A stretch of DNA of 64,000 bases from an uncultured Pseudoflavonifractor sp. GTDB taxonomy: Bacteria; Bacillota; Clostridia; Oscillospirales; Oscillospiraceae. The DNA is taken from positions 1 through 64,000 of the forward strand of contig CAJFTA010000011.1 in assembly GCA_904419835.1 (NCBI GenBank), given 5' to 3'. The notes below the pieces were generated by a model. It was not told the origin of the DNA. It made no database searches and saw only the letters and a program-made list of their open reading frames with translations. Made by a program: the position numbers and the translations under genes. Positions 60,165-64,000 of the stretch are shown in pieces (within the stretch, counting starts at the first letter, position 1; every line of letters starts with the position of its first letter).

Positions 60165-60731
60165 ATGAGTAAAAAGGATAAGGAAAAGGAGTCCGTCTCC
60201 CAGCAGGAGACGACCCAGGCCCCCCAGGAGGAGGCCGTGTCCCAGGCCGGAACCGCCGAGGCCCCCGACAGCGCCGAGCTGACCGCCGCCCTGGAGTCCG
60301 CCGAAAAGGCTATGGCCGCCCTGAAGGAGAAGGAGGACCAGTTCCTCCGCCTGGCCGCCGAGTACGACAACTACCGCCGCCGCAGCCAGAAGGAAAAGGA
60401 GTCGGTGTGGAACGACGCCAAGTCGGAGACCGTGCTGGCCTTCCTTCCGGTGTACGACAACCTGGAGCGCGCCCTCAAGCAGGAGACTGCCGACGAGGCC
60501 TTCAAGAAGGGCGTGGAGATGACCATGAACCAGCTGCGTGAGGTGCTCAAGAAGCTGGGCGTGGAGGAAATCCCCGCGCTGGGCGAGACCTTTGACCCCA
60601 ACGTCCACAACGCGGTGATGCACGTGGAGGATGAATCCGCCGGTGAAAACACCGTCGTTGAGGTATTCCAGACCGGCTTCAAGTCCGGCGACAAGGTGGT
60701 CCGGTTTGCCATGGTAAAAGTGGCGAATTAA
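60165..60731 (+). CDS. grpE: Nucleotide exchange factor GrpE
   Basis: 188 residues. Acidic/Glu-Gln-rich N-terminus (1-45), long dimer helix (ALESAEKAMAALKEKEDQFLRLAAEYDNYRRRSQKEKESVW) and C-terminal beta domain (NAVMHVEDESAGENTVVEVFQTGFKSGDKVVRFAMVKV). It releases ADP from DnaK. 17 bases after hrcA, 60 before dnaK. Confidence 0.96.
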   Translation: MSKKDKEKESVSQQETTQAPQEEAVSQAGTAEAPDSAELTAALESAEKAMAALKEKEDQFLRLAAEYDNYRRRSQKEKESVWNDAKSETVLAFLPVYDNLERALKQETADEAFKKGVEMTMNQLREVLKKLGVEEIPALGETFDPNVHNAVMHVEDESAGENTVVEVFQTGFKSGDKVVRFAMVKVAN

Positions 60732-60791
60732 AAAATTACCACCCATCCCTATTGTTAAAAAATAATTTCGATATATTGGAGGAAAAGCATT

Positions 60792-62595
<1,804 letters not shown>

Positions 62596-62601
<6 letters not shown>

Positions 62602-63015
62602 GAAGCGCTGAGCCGTCGCGAGCAGCGGGCTAAGACGCGGAACGGAGCAAACGGACCACAGGGCCGCAAGGCCCGGAGGCCGGCTTGCGCAGTTGAAGCG
62701 GCTTAGAACCGCGTCGCGAGCAGGCGAAGCGTGACAAGTAAGAAGCGCTGAGCCGTCGCGAGCAGCGGGCTAAGACGCGGAACGGAGCGAACGGACCGCA
62801 GGGCCGCCAGGCCCGGAGGCCGGCTTGCGCAGTTGGAGCGGCTTAGAACCGCGTCGCGAGCAGGCGAAGCGTGACAAGTAAGAAGCGCTGAGCCGTCGCG
62901 AGCAGCGGGCTAAGACGCGGAACGGAGCAAACGGACCGCAGGGCCGCCAGGCCCGGAGGCCGGCTTGCGCAGTTGGAGCGGCTTAGAACCGCGTCGCGAG
63001 CAGGCGAAGCGTGAC
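62596..63015 (+). repeat. Three tandem 140-bp units between dnaK and dnaJ
   Basis: Units at 62596-62735, 62736-62875 and 62876-63015, each exactly 140 bases and differing at about five positions. Each starts AAGTAAGAAGCGCTGAGCCG; in the first copy AAGTAA is the last lysine codon and stop of dnaK. Within a unit CGTCGCGAGCAG occurs twice, with GGGCCGC..GGCCCGG and GGCTTAGAACCGCG blocks that can fold. It takes up nearly all of the 485-base gap; the rest (63016-63086) holds a GGCGGGGGCTTGTCCCCCGCC hairpin and the dnaJ ribosome site. Confidence 0.93.
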
Positions 63016-63086
63016 GGACGAGATTCATAGGAAATGAGGCGGGGGCTTGTCCCCCGCCGTTTCCCGCGTAAAGAGGTGAACTCCCA

Positions 63087-64000
<914 letters not shown>

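Overview
The window is GC-rich DNA (about 60 percent by eye) from a Gram-positive anaerobe. Firmicute-type Bce antibiotic-sensing module, hrcA-grpE-dnaK-dnaJ with a CIRCE operator, a yybP-ykoY manganese riboswitch, glgD beside glgC, rubredoxin, an AsrC-like sulfite reductase protein and codons ending mostly in G or C all point to a class Clostridia gut bacterium of the Oscillospiraceae / Flavonifractor-Lawsonibacter kind. The genus is an inference; no rRNA gene is present.

Layout. 1-686: IS3-family transposase cut by the left edge. 848-5428: BceR-BceS-BceA-BceB peptide-antibiotic sensing and detoxification. 5580-12936: secG, small regulators, a secreted PepSY protein, galU, queT, rubredoxin, dus and an ECF sigma/anti-sigma pair. 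13236-14303: rpsF-ssb-rpsR. 14403-17044: a second ECF sigma/anti-sigma pair whose sensor domain is related to a neighbouring secreted protein. 17090-29824: RNase R, an EF-G-like GTPase, pncA-pncB NAD salvage, glycosyltransferase plus UDP-galactopyranose mutase, pyrophosphatase and an RluA-type enzyme. 29932-33593: Mn riboswitch-mntP, a MATE exporter behind an attenuator, and gap. 34034-45920: a soluble kinase, tex, a membrane HTH protein with a zincin, a sulfite-reductase/CoA-disulfide-reductase redox module under a LysR regulator, and a collagen-like protein. 46842-55415: glycogen cluster glgB-C-D-A-P. 55535-58852: a sigma/anti-sigma fusion, a cysteine desulfurase and an MBL-fold protein. 59005-64000: the heat-shock operon hrcA-grpE-dnaK-(repeat)-dnaJ, with dnaK broken as given.

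The least ordinary content is between the genes. At least six copies of a dispersed multi-hairpin element lie at 6168-6465, 12313-12392, 25607-25754, 32323-32530, 35247-35460 and 40433-40549, five of them between convergent genes. Copies share loops and boxes while stem bases change on both arms, and three copies are bracketed by two matching copies of the local terminator hairpin. Two further places show insertions with duplicated host 3' ends: three 140-bp tandem units after dnaK, each starting with the last dnaK codon and stop, and a hairpin cluster after tex followed by a second copy of the tex tail. A separate 77-bp dispersed repeat occurs twice (9169-9245, 28775-28851). Sigma-A-like promoters are easy to read and most have exactly 17-bp spacers.
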